In this document: in pieces, positions 35,757-44,175 of the stretch
Layout: each line of letters starts with the position of its first letter
Position numbering within the stretch: position 1 is the stretch's first letter
Source of the DNA: Spirochaetota bacterium
Lineage (GTDB): Bacteria > Spirochaetota > Spirochaetia > Treponematales > UBA12059
Direction: 5' to 3'
Length of the DNA: 64,000 bases
Assembly: GCA_022703505.1 (NCBI GenBank)
Contig: JAKLDN010000004.1
Span: forward strand, 124,001-188,000
Notes under the pieces: model-generated
Seen by the model: only the letters and a program-made list of their open reading frames with translations
Database searches by the model: none
What the model was told of the DNA's origin: nothing
Translations under genes and position numbers: made by a program

Positions 35757-37025
35757 TCAGTAGAGAGCCCGGATCTGCTTGGAGAACACGATGAACGCCA
35801 GCGCCCAGCCGATGATGACCAGGGAGGGGACGACCAGCTTGACCAGGACCCGGGAATACTTCGATTCCCCCACCACCTGGGCCGCGAAGATGGCGGACAG
35901 GGCCGTGGGGGGCATGAAGTCCCCCAGGGAGGCGATGAGGGAGAGGGCCGCGGCGGTCACGATCTGATCCCGGCCCAGGAGGGCCAGGAGGAAGGGAACC
36001 CCCAGGACGCTGGAGGCTCCGAAGGCCGATACCGCCCCGAAGAGGGGTATGGACACGGCGATGGCCGCGTAGAGCAGGGCCGGGGGCACCGAGAGGGCGC
36101 TGACCACCACGAAACCCCGGACCCCGGTCAGGGTCATCACCTGGATGAACATCCCCACGCCGGCCAGGATGCCCAGGACCGGCAGGGCGTCGTTTACCGC
36201 GGCCTTGGAGGCCGAAAGGATGTTGAAGCGCTTTCCGACCACGAGCCCCAGGGCGGCTCCGATCAGGAAGACCACGGGAAGCCCCATTCCGAAGACCTGC
36301 GGCAGGGTCTTTCCCAGGACCATCAGGACGGCGACGACCAGGATGGGCAGGAAGAGGCGGATGCCGTATTTCTTGTACGTCTCCAGGTCCAGCTTGGCGG
36401 CCAGGACCTCCCACTCCACGACCTTGACGTGGGGAAGCCCGAACCAGAGGGAGAACAGGACGGCCAAGGGGAAGGTCAGGAGGGCCAGGGGAACCTCGAA
36501 GCCCACGTAGGGCATGTCGATGCCCCCGCCTATGATCATGGCGGGGATGTTCACCGGGGGAGCGATCATCCCCAGGATGCCCGCCATGGCTATGAAGGCC
36601 CCCGTCACGGGGGCGGGCAGACCCAGGAGGATCAGGACCGGGGCGACCACGGCCCCCGCGGTCAGGACCGAGGCGCTGGAACTGCCCGTGATCATCCCCG
36701 GGAACATGGCCACCAGCATGAGCAGGGGCAGGAGGAGGGCCGGGACGGTCCGGAAGCGCCGGAGGATCACGGCGTTCAGGGCTTCCAGGGCCCCGGATTC
36801 CTGGACGGTCCGCATGAAGACCATGGCCGTGGCGATGACCAGGATGGTGTCCACGTACCCGAAGGTCCCCTCCACCAGGTGGCGGACGGGCAGGCCGTTC
36901 CCGGAGACCAGGAGGCCCGCGCAGGCGGCCAGGAGCATGGACAGGGAGACCGGGAGCTTCGCGGCGAAACAGCCCGCCGCGAAGACCCCGACCATGGCTA
37001 GGAATATGACCAGTTCGAAGGGCAC
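35757..37025 (-). CDS. DctM-like (TRAP large subunit) permease
   Basis: The 422-residue protein has about 11-12 membrane spans. MITGSSSASVLTAGAVVAPVL, GMIAPPVNIPAMIIGG and the mirrored second-half segment SLGDFMPPTALSAI match the inverted-repeat core of DctM and related ion-transporter superfamily permeases. It would carry a small anion, perhaps an amino acid or organic acid, with Na+ or H+. No DctP binding protein or standard DctQ is encoded nearby. Its neighbours are a secreted DUF6305-like protein and the 47-residue membrane protein. An SLC13-like or other IT-superfamily identity is also possible. Confidence 0.75.
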   Translation of the reverse strand: MPFELVIFLAMVGVFAAGCFAAKLPVSLSMLLAACAGLLVSGNGLPVRHLVEGTFGYVDTILVIATAMVFMRTVQESGALEALNAVILRRFRTVPALLLPLLMLVAMFPGMITGSSSASVLTAGAVVAPVLILLGLPAPVTGAFIAMAGILGMIAPPVNIPAMIIGGGIDMPYVGFEVPLALLTFPLAVLFSLWFGLPHVKVVEWEVLAAKLDLETYKKYGIRLFLPILVVAVLMVLGKTLPQVFGMGLPVVFLIGAALGLVVGKRFNILSASKAAVNDALPVLGILAGVGMFIQVMTLTGVRGFVVVSALSVPPALLYAAIAVSIPLFGAVSAFGASSVLGVPFLLALLGRDQIVTAAALSLIASLGDFMPPTALSAIFAAQVVGESKYSRVLVKLVVPSLVIIGWALAFIVFSKQIRALY

Positions 37026-37034
37026 GGCGTCCCC

Positions 37035-37586
37035 CTACTTGAACGCGGCGGCCAGGGGCACCCCCGCGGCGGTGATCTTGTCCACCTTGACCAGGGGAAT
37101 CTTGGCCTGGGAGGCGAGCTTGGTAAAGAGGCCGTCCTTGTCCGCGTCCTCCACCACGATGGCGTAGTCCGAGACCGGGACGCAGAGGCTGATGAAGGCG
37201 TCCGAGAGGGTGCCCCGCCGGGCCTCGCCGCCCACGTGGATCGCGATGATCTTCATGCCGAGCTCCCGGGCCCGCTTGATCAGGGCCTTGGCCCGGTCGA
37301 TCTCCGCCTCGGTGCTGATGCCCGCGGCTCCCAGGCCCTTGGAGCTGCCGCCCACGGCCAGGACCAGGGTCTTGGCGCCCCCGGGGAGCTTGGCGGCGGT
37401 GACCAGGGGATCCGCGGTGTGGTCCACCTTCCCGCGGGAAAGGAGGACCTTGACCATCTCGATGTCGGCGCTTTGGCCGACGGAGGTCAGGAGGGCGGGC
37501 TTTTCCGCGAAGGCCGCGGGAGCCTGGGCGGACAGGGCCGCCGCGGCGGCCAAAAGGACGAATACGCTGAGGATTGCACGACGCAT
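37035..37586 (-). CDS. DUF6305-like secreted protein
   Basis: The 183-residue protein has a signal peptide (about 1-22, ending ALSAQA). The mature part begins EKPALLTSVGQSADIEMVKVL and contains LVLAVGGSSKGLGAAG and IIAIHVGGEARRG. This matches my recollection of DUF6305, which has no known function. The alternation of strands and Gly loops suggests a Rossmann-like alpha/beta fold in the periplasm. It lies between the gamma-glutamyltransferase and permease genes, 10 bases from the latter, and may act as a ligand-binding partner; that is inference. Confidence 0.65.
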   Translation of the reverse strand: MRRAILSVFVLLAAAAALSAQAPAAFAEKPALLTSVGQSADIEMVKVLLSRGKVDHTADPLVTAAKLPGGAKTLVLAVGGSSKGLGAAGISTEAEIDRAKALIKRARELGMKIIAIHVGGEARRGTLSDAFISLCVPVSDYAIVVEDADKDGLFTKLASQAKIPLVKVDKITAAGVPLAAAFK

Positions 37587-37703
37587 AGAAACTCCTGGAA
37601 GCGGACGGGCCGCCGGTTCCTCCCCGGGGGAAGGTCCGGCGGCCGTTGCGAAGCGGCGGAGGCGGGCCCGGCGGGGTACGCCGGGTCGTCCGCCGCGTAT
37701 GGA

Positions 37704-39392
37704 TCAGAACGCCGCGGCCTGGCCGTCCCGCCGGGGGTCGGCGCCGCCGTAGAGGACCTTGGCCTTGCGGTCGAAGAGCACCGCGTGCACGCCGCCGAAG
37801 TAGGCGTCCCAGTCGGCCCGGACGTTCACGTTATGCCCCAGGGCCTCGAGGCCCTTGAGGGTGTTGATGGAAGCCCGTCCCTCGAGCTGGACCTGGCCGG
37901 AGGCCATGGCGAAGACCCGGGGGGCCATGATGGAATCCTGGACGGACATCCTGTGGTCGATCACGTTGGAGATGACCTGGGCCACCGCCGCGATGATCCG
38001 GGTGGCTCCGGGGGAGCCCACGGTCATGAAGGGCTGACCGTCGGGGTCCAGGACCAGGGTGGGGGTCATGGAGGACAGGGGCCGCTTTCCGGGCTCCACG
38101 GACTGGACGTGGCCGGGCTTCAGGGCGAAGTCGTCCATGTGGTCGTTCAGGATGAATCCCGTGCCGGGGACCGTCACGCCGGAGCCGAAGAAGTAGTTGA
38201 TGCTCTTGGTGACCGCCACCATGTTCCCGTCCTTGTCCATGACGGAGAAGTGGGTGGTGGAGCCGCTCTCGAACTTGGTCGGATCATCGGCGGTGGCGGA
38301 GCCCATGGCCTTGGCCATGTCGATCTTGGCGGCCAGGACCTTTGCGTAGTCCTTGTTCGCCAGGCCCTTGAGGGGCACCTTCACGAAGTCGGCGTCGGCC
38401 ATGTACTTGCCGCGGTCCGCGAAAGCCAGGCGCAGGGCTTCGATCCACGCGTGGGTGGTGGCGGGGGTGCCGGGCCCCATCTTGGCGATGTCCATGTTCT
38501 CCAGGATGTTGAGGATCTGGATCACGTGGGTTCCGCCGGAGCTGGCGGGGGGCACGGAGACGATCGTGTATCCGCGGTAGGTGCCCGTGACGGGCTTGCG
38601 GATCTTCACCTGGTAGTTGGCCAGGTCCGCCGCGGTCAGGATGCCGCCCGCGTCCCGGGCGGCCTTGGCGATCCGCTCGGCCATCTCGCCCTTGTAGATC
38701 GCGTCCTTCCCGTCCTTGGCGATGGCCCGGAGGGTGGCGGCCAGGTCCGGATTCTTGATGGTCTCCCCGAGCTCGTAAGGGAGTCCGTCCTTGGTGTAGA
38801 TCTTGGCCGTGGCGGGGTACTTGTTGATCTTGCCCAACTCGGACTGGATGATCGAGGCCAGGTTGACGGTAACGGGAATGCCCTTCTCCGCCCACTCGAC
38901 GGCGGGGGCCAGGACCTTCTCCCGGTTCATCTTCTTGGAACCGTAGTTCTCCAGGGCGTACAAAAGTCCTGCGACCTCGCCGGGAACTCCGACGGACAGG
39001 CCGCCCACGACGCTGGCGTTGTCGATGACCTTGCCGTCCTCCCCGAACTTGAACATGTCCGGTTTGGCCGCCGCGGGGGCGGTCTCCCGGAAATCGATCA
39101 CCACGGCTTCCTTCATGTTCGCCATCTTGATGACCATGAATCCGCCGCCGCCGATACCGGAGGCGTTGGGTTCCAGGACACCCAGGGCGAAGGCGGTGGC
39201 GATGGCCGCGTCCACGGCGTTCCCGCCCTTCTTGAGGATGTCGATGCCCACCTGGGACGCCTCGGGCTTGGCGGCCGCGACGACGCCCTTGGCGCCCTGG
39301 GCCGCCCGGCCGTACAGGTTGACCGGGGTCTGGGCCGCGATCAGGGCAGCGGCGAAGGCGACCAACACGAATACCGAGAACAACTTTTTCAC
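37704..39392 (-). CDS. ggt: Gamma-glutamyltransferase (periplasmic)
   Basis: The 562-residue protein has a signal peptide (MKKLFSVFVLVAFAAALIAA). It matures by self-cleavage before a Thr, here Thr379 in GSTTHFSVMD. Other signatures are GGNAVDAAIATAFALGV, GGGGFMVI, VPGEVAGL and RPLSSMTPTLV. It releases glutamate from glutathione and other gamma-glutamyl compounds in the periplasm. It is the first gene of a six-gene run that ends with two M14 enzymes, which suggests the products are hydrolysed and imported together. Confidence 0.93.
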   Translation of the reverse strand: MKKLFSVFVLVAFAAALIAAQTPVNLYGRAAQGAKGVVAAAKPEASQVGIDILKKGGNAVDAAIATAFALGVLEPNASGIGGGGFMVIKMANMKEAVVIDFRETAPAAAKPDMFKFGEDGKVIDNASVVGGLSVGVPGEVAGLLYALENYGSKKMNREKVLAPAVEWAEKGIPVTVNLASIIQSELGKINKYPATAKIYTKDGLPYELGETIKNPDLAATLRAIAKDGKDAIYKGEMAERIAKAARDAGGILTAADLANYQVKIRKPVTGTYRGYTIVSVPPASSGGTHVIQILNILENMDIAKMGPGTPATTHAWIEALRLAFADRGKYMADADFVKVPLKGLANKDYAKVLAAKIDMAKAMGSATADDPTKFESGSTTHFSVMDKDGNMVAVTKSINYFFGSGVTVPGTGFILNDHMDDFALKPGHVQSVEPGKRPLSSMTPTLVLDPDGQPFMTVGSPGATRIIAAVAQVISNVIDHRMSVQDSIMAPRVFAMASGQVQLEGRASINTLKGLEALGHNVNVRADWDAYFGGVHAVLFDRKAKVLYGGADPRRDGQAAAF

Positions 39393-39455
39393 AGGATCCT
39401 CCCTTTGTTTCTCTGGATAGAAACTTTCCAGCGTTTCTTACCGAAACTAATTAAA

Positions 39456-39483
39456 TATTTACCGATTGATCCGAGCTTGTCAA
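39456..39483 (-). promoter_or_regulatory. Promoter of the ggt operon
   Basis: On the minus strand TTGACA (39483-39478) and TAAATA (39461-39456) are separated by 16 bases, about 65 bases before the ggt ATG, in an unusually AT-rich stretch. Confidence 0.6.
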
Positions 39484-39534
39484 CCGCAGGACTCCGCTTG
39501 CCGGTCCGGACGGGATTGCGGCATACTGGGCGGG

Positions 39535-40479
39535 ATGCGCCCCACCCGAACGCGCCCCACCCGCCGAAACGGGGCACCCGCCTTGGTCCTGACGGCGACA
39601 CTGGTCCTGGCCTCCTGCGCGACCCGGATACCCGTCGCCCAGGAGGCGGACCCCTCCGCCGGACTGCCCCGTGAAGCCTCGGTCTATCTCCGCGCGGACC
39701 GCCCTCTCCTCGAAGAGGCCGCCGGGGCCCTCCTGGCGCCGGCGGACCTCAGGGCGGTCCGGCCCTTCCTGGCCCGTACGGACCGGGTCACGGCGGCGCT
39801 GGTCCTTCCGCGGAACGATTCGGGCGGCTCCGGTGCGGGCCCGGGAGCCCCGGAGACTTCGGAAGTCTTCGGGATCGCCGAGGGCACCTACCCCGCCGGC
39901 GCCGCGGCCTTCCGGCTCCGGCTCTCCCGGGAGTGGAGGAAGGAAGGCCGGACCCTGGTCCGGCGGGACGGAAAGCTCCGCATCGCCTTCGCGGGCCGGC
40001 AGGTCCTGGCCGCCTCCACCTCGGACCTGGAGCCCCTCCTGGACCGGCTGGCCGTGCCCGGCCCGCATCCCGTCCCGGGGGATCTCCGGCCGTACTGGGA
40101 GGCTCCGGGCGCCCTGTGGATCCCCCGACCCGGGGAAACGGCGGAACGCATCCTCGGAGCCGGAGCTCCCCGGGTGCCCGCCCGGGGCATGCTCCTGTCC
40201 CTGAACCCCGGCGAAGCCGTAACCGGGTACTCCGGAACCTGGATCTTCGCCTTCGAATCCGAGCGGGACGCCCGGGTCTACGCCCCCATATGCCGTCTGG
40301 CCCACCTGGCCTTCATCCGGGTCGTCCACGGTACGGGGACGGAAGCGGCCGCCGCCCTGGAGCGCACGGTCTGGACCGCGGAGGGAACCCTGATCAAGGC
40401 CTCCGGGTTTCCCCTGGACCTGTCCTCGCTGTTCCGGGCCTTGAAGGCCGCGTTGCCCGAGAGTTCCCAGGGTTCGTGA
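39535..40479 (+). CDS. Lipoprotein of unknown function
   Basis: The 314-residue protein has a lipoprotein signal (LVLTATLVLASC). I do not recognise the mature part. It contains few Cys and no obvious catalytic motif, and alternates charged loops with short strands (EASVYLRADRPLL, TWIFAFESERDARVY). The ATG at 39535 is chosen because it places the signal peptide at the N-terminus. It is divergent from the ggt operon and convergent with the next gene. Confidence 0.65.
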   Translation: MRPTRTRPTRRNGAPALVLTATLVLASCATRIPVAQEADPSAGLPREASVYLRADRPLLEEAAGALLAPADLRAVRPFLARTDRVTAALVLPRNDSGGSGAGPGAPETSEVFGIAEGTYPAGAAAFRLRLSREWRKEGRTLVRRDGKLRIAFAGRQVLAASTSDLEPLLDRLAVPGPHPVPGDLRPYWEAPGALWIPRPGETAERILGAGAPRVPARGMLLSLNPGEAVTGYSGTWIFAFESERDARVYAPICRLAHLAFIRVVHGTGTEAAAALERTVWTAEGTLIKASGFPLDLSSLFRALKAALPESSQGS

Positions 40480-40482
40480 CGG

Positions 40483-40514
40483 CGGGGTCCCGCCCGGTCG
40501 GAGTCCGGACCCCG
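40483..40514. terminator. Hairpin between convergent genes
   Basis: CGGGGTCC (40483-40490) pairs with GGACCCCG (40507-40514). It lies between the lipoprotein and pseudo-hydrolase stop codons; there is no T-run. Confidence 0.4.
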
Positions 40515-40521
40515 GCGGGGA

Positions 40522-41808
40522 TCACTCAGGCCGGGCGGGAACCCTCTCCAAGAAATCGGCCAGGGCCGGAACCACCCCCGGGGACAGGGGATACGAGGGA
40601 TCCGAGAAGGACTCGTAGTTCTCCTCCACCTCGTTGCCCACGAGTTTGAGGATATGGTTGGTATCCGGGAGCAGCACCGCTTCCGCGTCCGGCACGGACA
40701 GGCGCAGTCGATCGAACTCCTCCATGGTGACCTGGAGGTCCAGGTCCCCCTGCATGAGCAGGATGGGCAGGCCCGCGGCGGACAGCCGGGCGAGCTCCGT
40801 CCCCAGGTCGTAGCGCAGCCAGGAGGCCAGGTAGGGCTGGAAGCTCCTGCGGAAGAGGTTTTCCAGGAAGGGGCTGACCGCGTCCACGAAGCGCCCCGCG
40901 TCCAGCTCCCCCAGGACCCGCACGATCTCGGCCCTGTACTCCTCGGGGGCCCGCAGGGCGGCTTCCAGGATTATGTCCCGGAGGCTCCGGCCCGAGACCC
41001 CCAGGGCGGCCAGGGCATCCGCCTTCGCCTCCCGGAGGGCCGCCGCCCCGACCAGGGCCCCGTCCCCCAGGCCGAAGACGAGGACCCTGCCGAAGCGCGG
41101 GTCGCCTTCGAAGGAGCGGAGGCAGGCGGCCGCGTCCCGCACATGGTCCTCGAATACGAGCCCGGCCTCGTCCTCCCCCAGGCGGTAGGCCTTTCCGGCC
41201 CCGCGCCTGTCGTACCGGTAGCTGGCGATGCCGGCTTCGGCCAGGGACTCCGCGAGCATCCGGAGGGAGTCGTTGCGGCCGGGGACCTGCCAGTTGTTGC
41301 CGTCCCGGTCGGCGGTACCCGAATCGGGCAGGAGGATCGCCAGGGTTAGGGGGCCGGCCGCGCCGGGGGGAAGGCGCAGGGTGCCCGGAAGGACCCCCCG
41401 GCCGGTGTCGAAAGACCGCTCCCCGTCCCGGTCCCGGGCGTCCGGCGCCCGGCGCAGCTGGAAACGCCCGGACCGCCCCCCCTGGATGAGGGTTCCCGCG
41501 ACGACCTCCCCCTCCCGGGGACCCGCGAGTTCCAGGGGTTCCATCCCCAGTTCCACGGAAAGGTAGAGATCGGAGCCCTCGGCCTTCAGGGTCCGGACGG
41601 GCCAGCCGAAGGCCCCCTGTTCGGGCAGGTCCAGGAGGGCGCCCCCGGAAAAGATCTCCAGCCGGGCCGGAAAATCCCCCTGGGCGGTCCGGAACTCCCC
41701 CTCCCAGAAGCCGAGCCAGGAAGCGTCCTGGGCGGCAAGTCGCAGGAGGGACAGAGCCCAGAGGACGGCGAAGGCGGACCGGCGGGTCCGGGGCGGGAAG
41801 GCTTTCAT
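40522..41808 (-). CDS. Alpha/beta-hydrolase-like protein lacking the nucleophile Ser
   Basis: The 428-residue protein has a signal peptide (about 1-26), a beta-rich N-terminal domain (about 30-120, WLGFWEGEF) and an alpha/beta-hydrolase domain with LLPDSGTADRDGNNW, SYRYDRRGAGKA and a C-terminal NHILK. In relatives the nucleophile elbow reads GHSxGG. Here it is FGLGDGAL, with Gly248 at the Ser position. The acid (QGDLDLQVT) and His (NHILK) remain. It is probably exported and not a normal esterase. It lies 30 bases downstream of pbpC on the same strand. Confidence 0.75.
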   Translation of the reverse strand: MKAFPPRTRRSAFAVLWALSLLRLAAQDASWLGFWEGEFRTAQGDFPARLEIFSGGALLDLPEQGAFGWPVRTLKAEGSDLYLSVELGMEPLELAGPREGEVVAGTLIQGGRSGRFQLRRAPDARDRDGERSFDTGRGVLPGTLRLPPGAAGPLTLAILLPDSGTADRDGNNWQVPGRNDSLRMLAESLAEAGIASYRYDRRGAGKAYRLGEDEAGLVFEDHVRDAAACLRSFEGDPRFGRVLVFGLGDGALVGAAALREAKADALAALGVSGRSLRDIILEAALRAPEEYRAEIVRVLGELDAGRFVDAVSPFLENLFRRSFQPYLASWLRYDLGTELARLSAAGLPILLMQGDLDLQVTMEEFDRLRLSVPDAEAVLLPDTNHILKLVGNEVEENYESFSDPSYPLSPGVVPALADFLERVPARPE

Positions 41809-41838
41809 GGGCCTGAGTATATCCGGAATCGGCGGAGC

Positions 41839-44175
41839 TTAGGAGCCTTCCCGTTCGCTCAGGACCTCGAAGCGGCGGGTCGAGGTCCGGCCCTCCTGGT
41901 CCACCACGGTCAGGACGCTCCGTCCCCGGGCCGGGCGTACCTCCAGCCTGTGCTCGGGGCCTGTGGTTTCCCCCAGGTAGTCTCCGTCCAGGTGCCAGAA
42001 GAGCCGGGCCCGGGGATCCCGGTGCACCGCCCGGAATACGGCGCGGCCGGGAGTCCCGTCCAGCTCCACGGGGATGAAGAGCCGGGCGCCCTCCTCGGGG
42101 ACCAGGACCGTGACGGGGATGTCCTCCACGGTCCCGCAGCCCGGCAGGACGGGCGGCAGGGGCCGGTAGGCCGGGTGTCCGGCCCGGAAGTACCACTCCA
42201 GGGCGGGGGGGAGGACGAAGACCTTCCGGGAGACCAGGCGGTCCAGGGGCACGCAGTCCGCGGTCGCCCGGAACGCGCCGTCCGCGGTCAGGTGGATCGT
42301 CCGGCAGTAGGGACAGGGATCCGGAGGAGGGGCCCCCGAGGGCAGGTCGATCCGGAGGGTCCGGGCGCAGTCGGGGCCCGCCAGGTAGCCGGAGTCCGCG
42401 CAGACCGTCTCCCGGCGCAGGGCGTCCGGCGGAGGGTCGATCCAGGGGTCCCGGGGTAAAAGCTCGAAGACGTCGAACAACAGGGGGGCCGCGGCCTCGG
42501 AGCCCCGGAGCTCGGGCCTCCCCTCCCCCGTCGCGTTCCCGACCCAGACCGCCACCAGGTGCTCGGAGGTGACCCCCAGGGCCCAGGCGTCCCGGAAGCC
42601 CTGGCTGGTTCCGGTCTTCCAGGCGATGCGCCGGCCCTCGGCCCAGTCCTTCCAGGCCGACTCCTCCGCGGGGCGTCCGACCTCCAGGAGGGCTCGCAGT
42701 GTCAGGTAGGCCGCCCCGGGGGAGGCGGGGACGGAGCCGGAGCCCCGCGGCGCCGGAGGAGTCCGGCTGTAGGCGAAAGCCGGAACGCCTTCCAGTCCCC
42801 GGGCGGACCGGGCCAGGTCCGCGTAGGCCGAGGCGGAGTCCCACAGGGTGGCCTCGGCCCCGCCCAGGACCAGGGTCAGGCCGTAGGCCCCCGCGGTCCT
42901 GCCCAGCTCGGAGAACCCGTAGCCCTTGAGGAGGGCCAGGAAGGCGTCCACCCCGTAGGTCCGGAGGAGGCGCACGAAGGGGACGTTCAGGGAGTGGGCC
43001 AGGGCCCGCTCCGCGGGAACCGCCCCGGAATAGGTCCGGGTGTTGTTCTCCGGGGAGAAGGACCCGAAGCTGGTGGGCAGGTCGGGCACCAGGGTCGTCG
43101 GGCTCAGATCCCCCCCGTCCAGGAGGGCCGCGTAGAGGAAGGGCTTCAGGATGCTCCCGGTGCTGCGGGGAGCGGCGGCGCAGTCCACCCAGCGGGCCGC
43201 CTCCCGGTCCTCCCCGCCCTCCGGACCGTCCAGGTTCCCCAGGTAGGCCAAGATCTCCCCGCTCTCGATCTCCGCCACGATCACCGCGGCGTTCCGGATC
43301 CCCCGGGACGCCAGCCGCGCCCCGTGCCGGGCCGCGGTCCGGGCCACGAGGTCCTGGAGCCCCCCGTCCAGGGTGCTGTCCACCCGGGTCCCGGCCAGGC
43401 CGTCCCGTACCGCCCGGGAAAGGAGATGGGGGGCCTTCCGGGGCAGGGGCTCGGGACGGTCCGGGATGGGCTCCGCCCGGGCGGCCGCCAGGTCCTCGGG
43501 CCCGAGCTCGCCCCGCTCGGCCAGCCTCATAAGGAGGGCGTCCCGCTTTTCCCGGAGCCGGTCCCGGTCCGCCCCGGGGTGGACCAGGGCGGGGGAGTTG
43601 GGCAGGACCGCCAGGACCGCCGCCTCCGCCCAGGTGAGATCTTCCGGGGGCCGTCCGAAGTAGCGCCAGCTGGCCGCGGCCAGGCCCACCACGTTGCCTC
43701 CGAAGGGGGCGTGGGCCGCGTAGAGGGCCAGGATCCCCCGCTTGCCCCGGAAGGCTTCCAGACGAAGGGCGTACAACAGCTCCAGGGCCTTCTGCCCCAG
43801 GTTCCGGGGACGGTTCCCCCGGGCCATCCGGGCGGCTTGCATGCTGAGGGTGGAGCCGCCGGACACGATCCGGCCCGCGGCCAGGTTGGAGACCAGGGCC
43901 CGGGCCAGGGCCCGGGGATCGAAGCCGGCGTGCCCGAAGAAGCGGCGGTCCTCGAAGGCGACCAGGGCCCGGACGTAGCGGTCCGGCAGGTCCGGGGCCG
44001 GGGGGAAGCGCCACTGCCCGTCCGGCGCGGCCGCGGCCCCCAGGAGCAGGCCGTTCCGGTCGTAGAGGACCGTGGAATACCCCCCGGGAAACCTCGGCGG
44101 CCCGGGGACCAGCAGGACCAGGGCGGCCAGGAGGACCGCCCCCGCGGCCACGGGGGCGGACTCCCTCCGGCTCAC
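41839..44175 (-). CDS. pbpC: Penicillin-binding protein 1C
   Basis: The 778-residue bifunctional peptidoglycan synthase starts at a GTG overlapping the TGA of the alpha-2-macroglobulin gene. After an N-terminal membrane span (about 8-27) comes a GT51 transglycosylase domain (EDRRFFGHAGFD, GGSTLSMQ). The transpeptidase follows, with STGSILK, SLN and KTGTS, and the C-terminal PBP1C domain has a CPYC pair. The length matches E. coli PbpC. The gene pair with alpha-2-macroglobulin is conserved in many Gram-negative bacteria; that pairing supports both annotations. The long open frame upstream of the GTG is antisense to alpha-2-macroglobulin and not coding. Confidence 0.93.
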   Translation of the reverse strand: MSRRESAPVAAGAVLLAALVLLVPGPPRFPGGYSTVLYDRNGLLLGAAAAPDGQWRFPPAPDLPDRYVRALVAFEDRRFFGHAGFDPRALARALVSNLAAGRIVSGGSTLSMQAARMARGNRPRNLGQKALELLYALRLEAFRGKRGILALYAAHAPFGGNVVGLAAASWRYFGRPPEDLTWAEAAVLAVLPNSPALVHPGADRDRLREKRDALLMRLAERGELGPEDLAAARAEPIPDRPEPLPRKAPHLLSRAVRDGLAGTRVDSTLDGGLQDLVARTAARHGARLASRGIRNAAVIVAEIESGEILAYLGNLDGPEGGEDREAARWVDCAAAPRSTGSILKPFLYAALLDGGDLSPTTLVPDLPTSFGSFSPENNTRTYSGAVPAERALAHSLNVPFVRLLRTYGVDAFLALLKGYGFSELGRTAGAYGLTLVLGGAEATLWDSASAYADLARSARGLEGVPAFAYSRTPPAPRGSGSVPASPGAAYLTLRALLEVGRPAEESAWKDWAEGRRIAWKTGTSQGFRDAWALGVTSEHLVAVWVGNATGEGRPELRGSEAAAPLLFDVFELLPRDPWIDPPPDALRRETVCADSGYLAGPDCARTLRIDLPSGAPPPDPCPYCRTIHLTADGAFRATADCVPLDRLVSRKVFVLPPALEWYFRAGHPAYRPLPPVLPGCGTVEDIPVTVLVPEEGARLFIPVELDGTPGRAVFRAVHRDPRARLFWHLDGDYLGETTGPEHRLEVRPARGRSVLTVVDQEGRTSTRRFEVLSEREGS

